Assembly (NCBI GenBank): GCA_035772735.1
Contig: JASDFA010000006.1
Coordinates: 13,100,001 to 13,164,000 of the forward strand
Length of the DNA: 64,000 nucleotides
Source: Datura wrightii
Taxonomy: Eukaryota; Streptophyta; Magnoliopsida; Solanales; Solanaceae
Direction of reading: 5' to 3'
A program made the position numbers and the translations under genes. This document shows positions 23,434 to 34,669 of the stretch, piece by piece. Numbering within the stretch: the first letter of the stretch is position 1; the number at the start of each line of letters is the position of its first letter. The notes beneath the pieces were generated by a model. It searched no databases, was not told where the DNA came from, and saw nothing but the letters and a program-made list of their open reading frames with translations.

Positions 23434-26271
23434 AGACAGTATTGTTCCACCGCACCTTCCTTTTATCATTGAAGAGTCACTAAAGGACACCTCCTTCCCG
23501 TTGGCCCTCGCAGCAAAAGTAATTTTGGAGGAAAATATCAGTGCTGTAATAGATGGCGACGACTCAGCCTGTTTCGGTGAATGTTGTTTCCATGGCTAAT
23601 GCATGCACCCTCCAAAACACTAGCATTCATACATAAGCAAAATAAGAATGCATTGGCATGTAATTGATTTATCGCGAGTTTGTTTGCAATGCTTTATCTC
23701 CAAACTAAGGATGTCATATTTTTCTCATGTGTAGACGCATTCTTCTGAAAATTTGAATGTTCAGAGGGACTGCCTGATGCATCATACAATGTACCGGTTT
23801 TCCTTTCTGCAGTTGTGTGTAATGCATAAGCTTTTCCGTCTCAGAAGTAATGATCTTTATATTATATATATATTACCTAGAAACGTGAAAATGTTGATGG
23901 TCTGTATTAGAGAAATTAGTTTAGAACAAGTGGAGTTTTTAAAGAAGTTGGCTTCCCAAGAAAGAAGAATTAGAAGAGCAAGGCATGTTTGAATGGTTTA
24001 CAGTTTATTTTTGTTATTTTGACTTAAAAATAAGTGCTTAAAAGCATACTTTTATCTTATCCAAACACAACAAAAGTATTTTAAAGTTATTTTGGCTTAA
24101 AAATATTTAAATAAGCTAATTCAAATAAGTTTTCCTTTTTTGGTCTGATTTCTTTTAGGTCAATCAATGAAGAACTTGCAATAATTGTCAATTTTGCTGG
24201 CCCCTAAAGAAACTAAAGGTTTGAATAACCAAATCGAATCAAACCAAGATTAATTTGGTAATGATTGGATTACAATTTTGCAAAGGCAAATTGTAAACAA
24301 TCTGCATGATGGTGAAAATTTGGTGATACAACTGAATTGCAAATTCTGGCAAATTGCGTCGGTGAAAATGTACTCATATATAATGTAGGGATATTTTTAA
24401 GAATACACATTCTAATACAAAATATTACATTCACATAGTCATATATTTTTAATTTCTATTCGCATAGTCAAAAATAAATTCAAAACAATATTTATGCATA
24501 TGGTATGCAACTTTATACAATATTATACAACATTATACATTTACTGTAGATGATATATTAGTTTTATATAAAAATGTACAAAAATATATATTAGTCTATA
24601 AAGAGTATTTATAAACACTTTTACATGATTATATAAAATTATACAAACTTATACAAAATTGATATATTATTGATTAATTCACCACGAATAACCAGTTTAT
24701 ACTTTTTTATGTCATATATTTCAAATTAACAAAATAAAAGGATTAAAAAAATTAAAGAATGCAATACTTAATTCGTCATCAAATTTTAAAGCACAACTTC
24801 AAAATGACACCATCAACTAATCACAATTATCAATTTATTTAAATTTTCAACAAATTCAAAATCAATTTATAAGTTTTCAAGCTTTTAAGAATTCCAACAA
24901 TAAAATCTTAAAATTTTCAATTTAATTTATTTAATAATTAGTATTTAAATCTATAATAGTAAAAATAATATCAAATTTGCACTTAATTTCTACAAATCTA
25001 AATATAAAAATCATGAAAGGAAAAAAAAAAAGCGACAGAAAAGAAAAAGAAGAAGAAAGAAAGGAAAAGAGACGCAATAGAAAGACATAATAGAAAAAAG
25101 AAAGAGAAAAAAAAAAGAAAGAATAAGTAGAAGGAAAAAGAAAAGCTGAAAAAAAGTAACCAAAAATAGAAGGAACAAAGAGGAACGAAAAAAAAGAATT
25201 AAGTTAATAAAAAAGATTTAATTAAAAAGGTAATAAGTAAAATATGGGCTACCATGAATCACTATTTTATCCTAATTGTCAGAATGTAATTTTTTTTAAA
25301 AAAAATATTATATTTTGACTATTGTTATAACTAGGTTATCTTCAAATATGGAGTAATATACGAGTTTAATATAACACCTTGATTGTTAATAGGGAACGGT
25401 TAATAATTTTATAAACTTGTGAATGTTCGCAAGTAAAGGAATAAAACAAATTGTATATTTTAATTAATTAAAACTAAATATACTCAATCAAAAGTCACAA
25501 ATATATTACTCTTTGATTAATATATATTATTTTCATTTGGTGTAGATAAAAATATAAGGGGGCGATTTATTAAAATTGCTTTGAAAGTGAGTGGTCTTAA
25601 ACTTTTGATCTTTACTTCCTTCATGAGCAAATATTCAAATTTAACGAGTTTTGACTTTCGATGTTGAAAATTTGTCCACGAGGTAAGTGGAAATTGTCAA
25701 AAGTTCAAGACTATCTACCTGCTAAGTCAATTTCTTGGTACATAAGGATATGAAACTTGTTTGTTTCGATTATAATAGTAATAATAAATTACTCCCTTAG
25801 TTTACTTTAACTTGTCACGTTAATTTGATTAATTTTTGGAGTTAAATTGAATTATATTAATTTAATATTTAAAATTCAAAATTTAGATATTCGAAAAAAC
25901 TATACAAAAATACTATTATAAATTGCAACCCTTCTAGTATTAATTTGATTAAAAAGCTGCATCTTAAAATATTAATCAAAATTTATATAATTTAATTCTT
26001 AAAAAGTAAAATGGTAAGTAAAAGTGAACGGGAAGTAATAATTTGTCTGTGTCGTTAACAAAGTAACCAAATATTCTTTGGCACATAAGAATTATACCCC
26101 AAAAATTACAGATAGAAAAGAAAATAATATTAACATTTGTTTGGTAGTACAACCGACTCTTGCTACACAAGAAAGTACTAAGTTAAAGTATGTATAATGT
26201 ACTTGTATTATTATTGTTACTCCAGATTAACAATGTTTTACTTTGAGATTAATCAGTAAGCTTCTCATAAT
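23434..26271. other. 3' flank of the Nudix gene and AT-rich spacer
   Basis: The 3'UTR of the Nudix gene probably fills the first few hundred bases, but no polyadenylation site can be fixed. From about 24000 the sequence is strongly AT-rich with no coding signal. It includes a polypurine stretch (25018-25200, listed separately). Short reading frames at 23402-23599 and 23753-23992 have no family resemblance and were not called. Confidence 0.6.
25018..25200. repeat. Polypurine (A/G) tract, about 180 bp
   Basis: Almost entirely A and G on the + strand, with AAGAAGAAGAAAG-like runs and only a handful of pyrimidines. Simple-sequence DNA of the kind that can form triplex structures. No gene. Confidence 0.9.
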
Positions 26272-26276
26272 TATAT

Positions 26277-26972
26277 TGTTTGCAATAAATTTTTGAAGTG
26301 TTGAAAATTAACTGCAAAATCAAAAATAAATAAAAGAAAATAATTTTATTGATGAATTTTATGAGTATAATTCTGTTGTTCTCTTGATTCTTCTCTCCTA
26401 TGCTTTTCCGTGATTCAAGGGCCTTCAATAGTGTATCTCTCAAATTGTAGGATGATTTGAACCTCCTAGAAATGTATGTGATCTCCGGGAATGTCGGACA
26501 GCACTTCACTGTTTCAGGTTGATACCACTCCTTAGAAGAACTGTGTAGTCGAAGTTGATGCTTGCTCCAATGCTTGCAGAATGTCCTTAGAAAATTATGT
26601 AACCCTCGTGTTTATAGTTGTAGAGGGTAGAAAGTCCAAGTGTGAATGAACTCTTTTGCTTGATTCTGATTGGTTCATTTAAGTCATCAAGCCTATCACA
26701 AATGTTATGTGATAAGGTTGCTTTTGCACTTGGATTGCCACATCATTGAACCACATGACATCATTCTGTTGGTACTTGAATTTGACTAGGATGCCAAGTC
26801 TCTTGACACGTGGCATGAGTTTGGACCTCAAGATGAAATGCACCTTGGATTTGAATTTGATAAAGATGAACTTATTTAATTATGCAGTTCAAACTAATTG
26901 TTCAACCCAAATAAATATGGATATAATCCAAATTTTGTATGAATTTATCCCAATAAAATTTATGTGTTTACA
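26277..26972 (-). repeat. 3' LTR of the gag-only element
   Basis: 696 bp, + strand TGTTTGCAATAAATTT to GTGTTTACA. It matches 37475-38200 along its length. Relative to that copy it lacks about 15-25 bp near 26523 and about 20 bp near 26728, so the pair has diverged by deletions as well as substitutions. The target-site copy TATAT is at 26272-26276. Confidence 0.88.
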
Positions 26973-27618
26973 GATGCCTCATACTTCAAGACTTGTTGGA
27001 GTGTAAACCTATTAGACCTCAATGGCGAGACTTGAATAATAGCAAGAAATATACTCTTTTTTTATTTTTATTTTTTAGGAATGTCACAGGCCATATTTAA
27101 GCACTTGGTTATGTTATAATTGTAGCCATCTGAAAAGCATGTAATCGAGGCATAATGTATAATATTTCTCTCACGTTTAGCTACTGCCAATTGAGAATAG
27201 CCTTCAACTTACTTCCAAGTAAGATAAACCATGAGAATGAGTTCTAGCAAAAAAAAATTCCTTGAATTGAGGAGTAAACTCCTTTCCTGGCCACTTCAAA
27301 CTGAGCAATTTGATTCCTTTTGGTCAAGGTTCATTCTTCATGGATGTAGGAAATTTGTATTTCCTGGACTTTGTTAGAAACCGAAAAGTTTTGAATTCTT
27401 CCTGATTCCGTCGGGACTTCAAACTTGATGACTCTTCCAATTTCCGTGTTCTATTAGAAGTCAGCTATTGCTTACAGAAGCCTATAAGTAGAGCTTACGA
27501 ACTCTCAATCCAAGCAACGGAGACGTTTGACATGGTCCGATACACCATTCTCAAGCTGTTAAGTGCTTCTAGCCATAACAAACCCTTAATCTTCTTTGAG
27601 TTTTAGGCAGCATCTGTT
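26973..27618 (-). other. Non-coding internal part of the gag-only element, left of the copia insertion
   Basis: Sequence between the 3' LTR and the copia target site. No reading frame resembling a known protein. It holds an oligo-T run at about 27056-27077 and otherwise ordinary sequence. The matching right-hand part resumes at 32296. Confidence 0.6.
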
Positions 27619-28046
27619 TGTTGGATCATAAACTTGATCCATTATGGAGCCCAAACCCAAACCCAATCAAGTTGGAGTCCAAGTCCTTAATCAAGGTCCA
27701 AAATTACAAGCCTTTTACCTAGAATCTTCTAGGGTGTTGTAATTGTGTATGTGAATCATTTGGTAAACTCAAGATATTTTTAGAAGGTTGGAGAAGGATG
27801 AGGTGTATGGTTATTATAATTTTGGATTAATTTATTTGTGTGGTGTAGGATTGTTTGTAAGTAGTATAAATACCCCTCCTCATTTTTGGTTTAGGCATCA
27901 AGAAGAAGTAAGAGCTTCTAAGTGAGTGAAGAAGCAAGTCTTATAAAGAGTGAGTAGTTGTATTTTGTTCTTTGAGTGAGAGTGCTCTTGTAATATTTCT
28001 TTGAGTTTTAATAATAGTTGTTTGTGTGAGTGTTTCATTTTCAACA
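27619..28046 (+). repeat. 5' LTR of the copia element
   Basis: 428 bp, TG...CA ends. It begins with a small palindrome, TGGATCATAAACTTGATCCA (27622-27641). A TATAAATA box at 27865-27872 is the likely core promoter of the element. Confidence 0.95.
27865..27872 (+). promoter_or_regulatory. TATA box in the copia 5' LTR
   Basis: TATAAATA in the context AGTATAAATACCCC, at a normal position within a copia LTR and kept in the 3' LTR. Transcription should start about 30 bp downstream. Confidence 0.7.
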
Positions 28047-28049
28047 AAG

Positions 28050-28061
28050 TGGTATCAGAGC
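28050..28061 (+). other. Primer binding site of the copia element
   Basis: TGGTATCAGAGC, three bases after the LTR end. It is complementary to the 3' end of plant initiator methionine tRNA, the usual primer for copia elements. Confidence 0.85.
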
Positions 28062-28427
28062 AAAGTTGGAAAGTATATACTATTGCATATCAAATCGAAG
28101 GTCTCGATGAGAGGAACCCGACGTTGCTGAAATTACCCACATCGGAGTTCTGACGCGCCACCACGCGCCGCCGGAAGTTTGCTGGAGAAAGTGAGTCAGC
28201 TCACCGAGTTGGATCCAAATCAGCTGAGTTGGAGCCGAGTCCAGCCGAGTTGGAGCCGTGTTTACCGAGCCGTGAAGCTTGTTGACCGAGCCGCTGACTG
28301 AGTCGTTTGAGCCTCTTGACCGAGCCGTCGAAATGTTGACTGTTGACCAGGTCCAATTTGAAGTTTTTTGACGTTCCGAATCTGTCCGTGCAATCAAAAT
28401 TTTCAAATTCTCATTATATTGAGCAAT

Positions 28428-28678
28428 ATGGCAAATGGTGTATCATCCTTCCAAGTTCCAACACTCAACAACAACAATTACGACAATTGGAGTATCAAGA
28501 TGAAGGCTCTCCTTGGAGCGCATGATGTGTGAGATGTCGTGGAGAAAGGCTTCAATGAGCCAGAAAATGAAGCTACTCTTACACAAGATCAGGCTACAGC
28601 TTTGAAGGATTCCAGAAAGAGAGATAAGAAAGCTCTCTTCCTCATGTATCAAGCATTAGATGATGATGGCTTTGAAAA
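28428..28678 (+). pseudogene. Copia gag N-terminal fragment
   Basis: The frame starts MANGVSSFQVPTLNNNNYDNW and continues with IKMKALLGAHDV, a stop where the family has Trp (TGG to TGA, at about 28527), then DVVEKGFNEPENEATLT and LMYQALDDDGFEKI. This is the start of a copia Gag (UBN2/DUF4219 type). It stops abruptly where the inverted RT segment begins, so the rest of Gag, the zinc knuckle and protease are missing. Confidence 0.85.
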
Positions 28679-29199
28679 GATCAAATTATCCACGTACAGG
28701 GACATGATCAAAATATCTCCATCTTTGATCTTGATATATAGAGCGTGCTTGTAGGGACATTTGTTGAAGCCATTCTCTTGGAAGTACTTGTCGATTATGC
28801 TATTCCATGCCTTTGGTGCTTGTTTTAACCCGTAAAGAGTCTTCTTCAACTTCAACACCTTGTCTTCGTGTCTTTTGATTTCGTAGCCTAATGGTTGCTG
28901 AATGTAGACTTTCTCTTCAATAACTCCATTTAGAAAGGCAGACTTTACATCCATTTGCTGTATCTTCCACCTGTTTTGAGCTGCCAAAGAAATGATTAGT
29001 CTAATAGTCTCCAATCGAGCAACAGGGGTGAATACCTTATCATAGTCGATTCCAGCCTTTTGACTGTAGCCTTTCGCAACAAGCCTCACCTTGTATTTTT
29101 CAATCTCTTCCTTGGCATTTCGCTTTATTTTGTACATCCATTTGACACCTATCGCCTTGTGTCCTTTGGGAAGTGAGGTGAGTTCCCATGTGTCGTTCT
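28677..29199 (-). pseudogene. Inverted copia reverse-transcriptase segment inside the element
   Basis: On the - strand a 187-codon open frame encodes the fingers and palm part of copia RT: TWELTSLPKGHKAIGVKW, LVAKGYSQKAGIDYDKVF, WKIQQMDVKSAFLNGVIEE, TLYGLKQAPKAW and the catalytic-loop version LYVDNLIF (normally YVDD). It is an inverted copy of the segment at about 30410-30935 on the + strand. The two differ at about a tenth of residues by eye. This arm keeps Gly where the + arm has a stop (PKGHKAIG against PK-stop-HKAIG), and it lacks the frameshift near 30891. It replaces gag C-terminus through protease. Confidence 0.92.
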
Positions 29200-29224
29200 T
29201 TGATTTTGACACCTTAACTTTGGA

Positions 29225-31860
29225 GGATTGGAGCTATTGTCCAAGAAGGAAATACTGAGAGGCCTACCTTGCATCAATCACCCTAACAAACTGTGGAAGG
29301 ATGTTTACTTGGAAAGTAATTCAGAAAAAAGCTTTCCAAAGGAGTCAGACTCAAGAGCCAAGAAGCCACTCGAGCTCATCCATACCGATGTGTGCGGTCC
29401 GATCAAGCCAAGCTCTCTCGGTAATAGTAACTATTTCCTTCTCTTCATTAATGATTTTTCAAGAAAAACCTGGGTATATTTCTTGAAACAGAAATCAGAA
29501 GTCTTTGGAGTATTCCAGAAGTTCAAAGCAGCTATGGAAAAGGAGAGTGGGCATAAGCTCAAAGCCATGAGATCTGACCGAGGAGGAGAATTCAGATCCA
29601 AGGAATTCCAGGAGTTTTGTGAATCAAATGGAATTCGTCGCCCCTTGACAGTTCCCAGATCCCCGCAATAAAATGGTGTAGCAGAAAGGAAGAACAGAAC
29701 AATCCTTAATATGGCGCGAAGCATGCTCAAAAGCAAGAGACTGCCCAAGGAGTTTTGGGCGGAAACAGTGGCGTGTACGGTCTACTTGTCGAATCAATCT
29801 CCAACAAGAAGCGTTTGGGGAAAAACACCACAAGAAGCATGGAGTGGAAGAAAGCCCAAAATCTCCCACCTGAGAGTCTTCGGAAGTATAGCCCATGTTC
29901 ATATATCGGATGAGCAACGAACCAAGCGTGATGATAGAAGCAAGAGTTTCATCTTCATCGGTTATGACTCAAGCTCAAAAGGCTACAAGTTGTACAATCC
30001 AAACAAAAAGAAAGTTGTGATAAGCCGAGACGTGATATTTGATGAAGAAGGAGAATGAGATTTTGGGTCTCATACAAATGCTTTCAATTTTTTTCCCCAA
30101 ATTGAAGAAGATGAACATATACCAACTGAGCGACCAGGAGAACCTCAACAAGAGCTCCAACTCCACCTGCTTCACCAACATCAACTACTCATGGAGACTC
30201 ATCACCTTCATCATCGTCAAGTAGGAGTCAAAGTGAAAGAGTTGTGCAACGTACAAGAAGCCTTAGAGATCTCTATGAGGTAACCGAACGACAAGATAAC
30301 CTTACACTATTTTGTCTCTTTGTTGATTGTGAACCAGTGACATTTCAAGAAGATGCACAAGAGAAAAAATGGAGAGACGCGATGGACGAAGAAATTAGGG
30401 CCATCGAGAAGAACGAAACATGGGAACTCACCTCACTTCCCAAATGACACAAGGCGATAGGTGTCAAATGGGTGTACAAAATAAAGAGAAATGCTAAGGG
30501 AGAGATTGAAAAACACAAGGCGAGGCTTGTTGCGAAAGGCTACAGTCAAAAGGCTGGAATCGACTATGATGAGGTATTCGCCCCTGTTGCTCGATTGGAG
30601 ACTATTAGACTAATCATTTCTTTAGCAGCTCAAAACAGGTGGAAGATACAACAAATGGATGTAAAGTCTGCCTTTCTAAATGGAGTTATTGAAGAGGAAG
30701 TCTACATTCAGCAACCATCAGGCAACAAAGTCAAAGGACATGAAGACAAGGTGTTGAAGTTGAAAAAGCCTCTTTACGGGTTAAAACAAGTACCAAGGGC
30801 ATGGAATAGTAGAATCGACAAGTACTTTCAAGAGAATGGCTTCAACAAATGTCCCTACGAGCACGCTCTATATATCAAGATCAAAGATGGAATATTTTGA
30901 TCATGTGCCTGTACGTGGATGATTTGATCTTCACTAGAAGCAACCCAAGCATATTCAATGAATTCAAGGAAGTGATGATGAAGGAATTCGAGATGACAGA
31001 CATGGGGCTCATGGCGTACTACCTTGTCATTGAAGTTAAGCAACAAAAGGATGGAATTTTTATTTCACAAGAAAGCTATGCAAAGGAGATCCTGAAGGAG
31101 TTCAAGGTGGAGAATTGTAAGCCGATAAGCACACCGATGGAGTATGGAATCAAGATGTCCAAACATGAAGAAGGCGAAAGTGTAGATCCAACATTCTTCA
31201 AAAGTTTGGTGGGAATTCTACGCTATCTAACTTGCACGATACCTGATATTCTTCACACAGTTGGATTGGTTAGCCGCTACATGGAATCTCCAACAACCAA
31301 CCATTTCAAAGCCACCAAGAATTCTTCGCTATCTGAAAGGTACAATTGACTTTGGCTTGTTCTATTCAGTTTCTAATGATTATAAACTTGTTGGATATAG
31401 TGACAGTGATTGGGGAGGAGACATAGATAATCGAAGGAGCACTACTGGATTTGTATTTTTCATGGGAGATACTGATTTCACATGGATGTCAAAGAAACAA
31501 CCGATTGTCACATTGTCCACTTGTGAAGCGGAATATGTTGCGGCTACCTCGTGCGTTTGTCATGAAATTTGGCTTAGAAATATATTGAACGAGATAGGGT
31601 CGACGCAAGAAGAGCCGACCAAGGTTTGTGTCGACAACAAGTTAGCCATTGCCTTAACAAAGAATACAGTATTTCATGATCAAAGCAAGCATTTCGACAT
31701 TCGCTATCACTATATAAGGGAGTGTGTTGCAAGAAAGGATGTACAATTTGAATATGTGAAGTCACAAGATCAAGTTCCTGATATTTTTACCAAGCCATTG
31801 ACAAGCGAAGACTTCAGAAGATTAAGGAACTTATTAGGGGTCACAAGATCAAGTTTAAGG
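29225..31860 (+). pseudogene. Copia pol: integrase, reverse transcriptase, RNase H (broken)
   Basis: The frame opens in the end of the pre-integrase domain (GLPCINHPNKLW). Integrase follows: LIHTDVCGPIKPSS, FINDFSRKTWVYFL, RSDRGGEF, and after a stop at about 29669 (CAA to TAA) NGVAERKNRTILNMARSML. A second stop is at about 30056. RT begins near 30340 (KKWRDAMDEEI), has a stop at about 30445, and carries MDVKSAFLNGVIEEEVYIQQ and LYVDDLIFTR with the intact YVDD. A one-base loss near 30891 shifts the frame, and another break is near 31320. RNase H has SDSDWGGDIDNRRSTTG, STCEAEYVAA and DIRYHYIRE. The region is degenerate but every domain is recognisable and in family order. Confidence 0.93.
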
Positions 31861-31866
31861 GGGGGG

Positions 31867-32295
31867 TGTTGGATCATAAACTTGATCCATTATGGAGCCT
31901 AAGCCCAAACTCAATCAAGTTGGAGTCCAAGTCCATAATCAAGGTCCAAAATTACAAGCTTTTTACCTAGAATCTTCTAGGGTGTTGTAATCGTGCATGT
32001 GAATCATTTGGTAAACTCAAGATATTTTTAGAAGGTTGGAGAAGGATGAGGTGTATGGTTATTATAATTTTGGATTAATTTATTTGTGTGGTGTAGGATT
32101 GTTTGTAAGTAGTATAAATACCCCTTCTCATTTTTGGTTTAGGCATCAAGAAGAAGTAAGAGCTTCTAAGTGAGTGAAGAAGCAAAGTCTTATAAAGAGT
32201 GAGTTGTTGTATTTTGTTTTTTGAGTGAGAGTGCTCTTGTAATATTTCTTTGAGTTTTAATAATAGTTGTTTGTGTGAGTGTTTCATTTCCAACA
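31867..32295 (+). repeat. 3' LTR of the copia element
   Basis: 429 bp, directly after the purine tract. Nearly identical to the 5' LTR, with about eleven substitutions and one extra A. Followed by the target copy CTGTT. Confidence 0.95.
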
Positions 32296-33845
32296 CTGTT
32301 GACAATTAGACTCAAGCAATATTCAAAGTACTACAAGTCTTTTCCTTGTTGAGAAGACGTCATTGCTTGGAAGATAATGAACCCCTTTGGTTTCAAGACA
32401 ACATCCGCAAAGGACTCCAAATAAGCAGTCAAGCTAAGGAGTACCAAATGGTCTATGAGGCCTACTATCTAAAAGCTTTCCAATAGCTTCATGTCGCACT
32501 AAAGCAATAAAGTGTCGTGTCATTGGTACCAGGGACTCCACTCCCTTTTTTTTTTCAAAATTTTGCAGGCGTATGATGGAGCATCCCAAAAAAATAAGAT
32601 GATGTCCATATAATTGGCTAGGAACCTATTGATGTATCTTCTCCTTGCGGCCTTGGCTAGCTTCAGCTACTTGTGGATGAATTTGATGACCCATGAGTGA
32701 AGGAAATTACAAGCTGCGAATACGGTGCCTTCACATTGTTGAGGCGTTCAAAGCTACAAGTACCAACACTTAATGGTCTATCTTGTTAGATACAAGATGC
32801 TCCAGTTGTCACTGCCTTGAAAAGTTGGCTCTCATTTAGTCGCACCACAGTCCACTAGTTTTGCACGTCGTCTTGGATAATTTTTTTTTTGTTGATCAAA
32901 ACGAGTTTTGAGGTGCTCAACAATCTAGCTTGTGCATCAATTTTGGTTTTCTGATGCTTTAAACTCAGCGAGTTTCTTGATTTGTTTGTAACCATACTTG
33001 GAGCCTACAACATATTTAGAACTCACAGCAAAATTCATTTTAGATTGACGGGAATTAATTTTTTCAAGTTGATTATATGTCTGGAATGCCGATTTTTCAG
33101 CTTTGTGCACTCTCGCCAAAACGTCTGTATCTTGAGCCTGGAGCATCCAAAATATGATTGGTTTGATCCTAAAGAAACCAGATTTCATGGATATCATCCA
33201 TCGCAAAGATGGAAGATAAAATCATTCTGGATTGACCAAGATAAATCTTTGAAGTTGACTCTATAATCTGGCATACCGTAACTCGAGATAGCATATTCCT
33301 CAACGCTCCTCTTTGCCTTTTTTAAATTTTTTTTGGTAGGTTTATGAGTTCAAGTGACCTCAATATTATACCAGAAGATAGAATCACCATACAGATGATT
33401 GGTGAGGAACCACTTGAAACCTCACCTTTTCGGTTGAGCTTTCAATGAGCAACAACTAGGTGCTACACCTTTTCAGAGACTTTAGTGAGCAACAACTTGA
33501 TGATTCGCTCGTATTTGTGGCTTGGAGACATTTGGAGCACAACGATAAAGCTCATGGGAAAAGCATGGCGAGGAAAACAATTGATATAGCCCTCTCCATC
33601 CTTGAAGAGAAAACACGAGCATCTGATCCTTTCAGTTTGGTGAGAGACACTTGGAGAAGCTCTTTTAGATACATGGCGAGAAAGTTCCGGCCATCTCCTT
33701 AAAGTCTTGGTGTGGAAAACTTACTTGAGAAGTTGTGTGGAGCAAAAGACTCAACAAGTGTTGCTGGACATGTAGACATATGGCTTGATCGATCGAGTGC
33801 GATGAAGTTGTGTCTGCTGCTACATTTACTTGACAGCTTTTCACG
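32296..33845 (-). other. Non-coding internal part of the gag-only element, right of the copia insertion
   Basis: Continuation of the host element after the copia insertion. Several short frames occur on both strands (for example 33460-33702 and 33665-33907), but none resembles a known protein. Nothing else recognised. Confidence 0.55.
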
Positions 33846-34440
33846 CTTGCATCGAAAAATTCATAACTCGGTGTAGGAGTATCTAAATTACGAGCTGTTT
33901 TCTTCATTGAAAAGATAACCTTCAGGACTATAATTCATATAAAAATCACAGTCAAAAGTTTTCTGAATTTGTACAGATGCTTCTTTAAATTTAGCTCAAA
34001 TTCTGCCTTGTTCGATTTTTTTCAGCTTTGTGCGCATGTATCCAAATAATGAGCCCTTTTTTATTGAAAATATAAATTTCAGAACTACAATCCATATAAA
34101 AATTACATTCAAAAGCTCCCTGGATTTGTACAGATATATCTTCAAAGTTAGCTCAAATTCTGCCTTGCTCGACTTTTCAGCTTCGCACGCCTGTGTTTAA
34201 AAATTCATAACTTGGTGTAGAAGCATCAAAATCACGAGCCGCTTCTTTTGTTGAAAAGATAAATTTTATAACTATAATTCATATAAAAATCACAGTCAAA
34301 AGCTTCCTGGATTTATACAAATATTTTTTTCAAAATTAGCTCAAATTCTGTCTTGCTTGACTTTTTTAGCTTTGCGCGCCAGCGATAGGAAATTCATAAC
34401 TTGATGTAGAATCTTCTAAGTTACGAGTTGTCTATGCCAC
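33846..34440. repeat. Imperfect tandem repeats, about 160-190 bp unit
   Basis: At least three diverged units. Shared strings include AATTCATAACTCGGTGTAG, CATATAAAAATCACAGTCAA and TTAGCTCAAATTCTGCCTTG. The last recurs near 33991, 34148 and 34336. Non-coding, within the gag-only element. Confidence 0.85.
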
Positions 34441-34669
34441 TTGAAGAACTATTGTGATGATCAAGTAACAATGTACCCTCTTTTTTTTTTTAACAATGTA
34501 ACTGAACTTAGAATAATATTCTAAGCTGCCTACGTACCTCGGTGACGAGGATCAAGTCATAACGTAGTTAAAAAAAGAGTTTTTTTTATATATTTTTTTA
34601 ATTTTGTTTGTTTTTTTAGGTCGCCTCTTTCGAGGTTTTCAACCTAGCGGATTTTTTTTTGGTTGGGTC

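Larger units (their letters stand above)
27619..32295 (+). mobile_element. Ty1/copia retrotransposon with inverted RT segment, nested
   Basis: 4677 bp, with LTRs 27619-28046 and 31867-32295 and a perfect 5-bp target duplication CTGTT (27614-27618 and 32296-32300). A primer site TGGTATCAGAGC (initiator-Met tRNA type) starts at 28050. A purine tract AAGTTTAAGGGGGGGG ends at 31866. The LTRs differ at about eleven bases plus one indel by eye (roughly 2.6 percent), so the insertion is fairly young. The order is leader, gag N-terminus (28428-28678), an inverted RT segment (28677-29199), then pre-integrase end, integrase, RT and RNase H on the + strand to 31860. Stops and frameshifts break the polyprotein, so this copy cannot encode its own proteins. 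It belongs with the plant copia elements that encode one gag-pol frame. Confidence 0.95.

Noticed and set aside
23402..23599. 65-codon frame overlapping the last Nudix exon
   Set aside because: Shifted frame across the Nudix stop into the 3'UTR; the true last exon (23371-23433) is supported by phase and by homology.
28649..29212. 187-codon RT frame on the - strand as an independent gene or separate insertion
   Set aside because: Has no LTR, primer site or target duplication of its own and ends inside the copia element at both sides. Better read as an internal inversion.
33460..33702. 80-codon + strand frame in the gag-only element
   Set aside because: Opposite to the element's orientation, no recognised domain; treated as non-coding.
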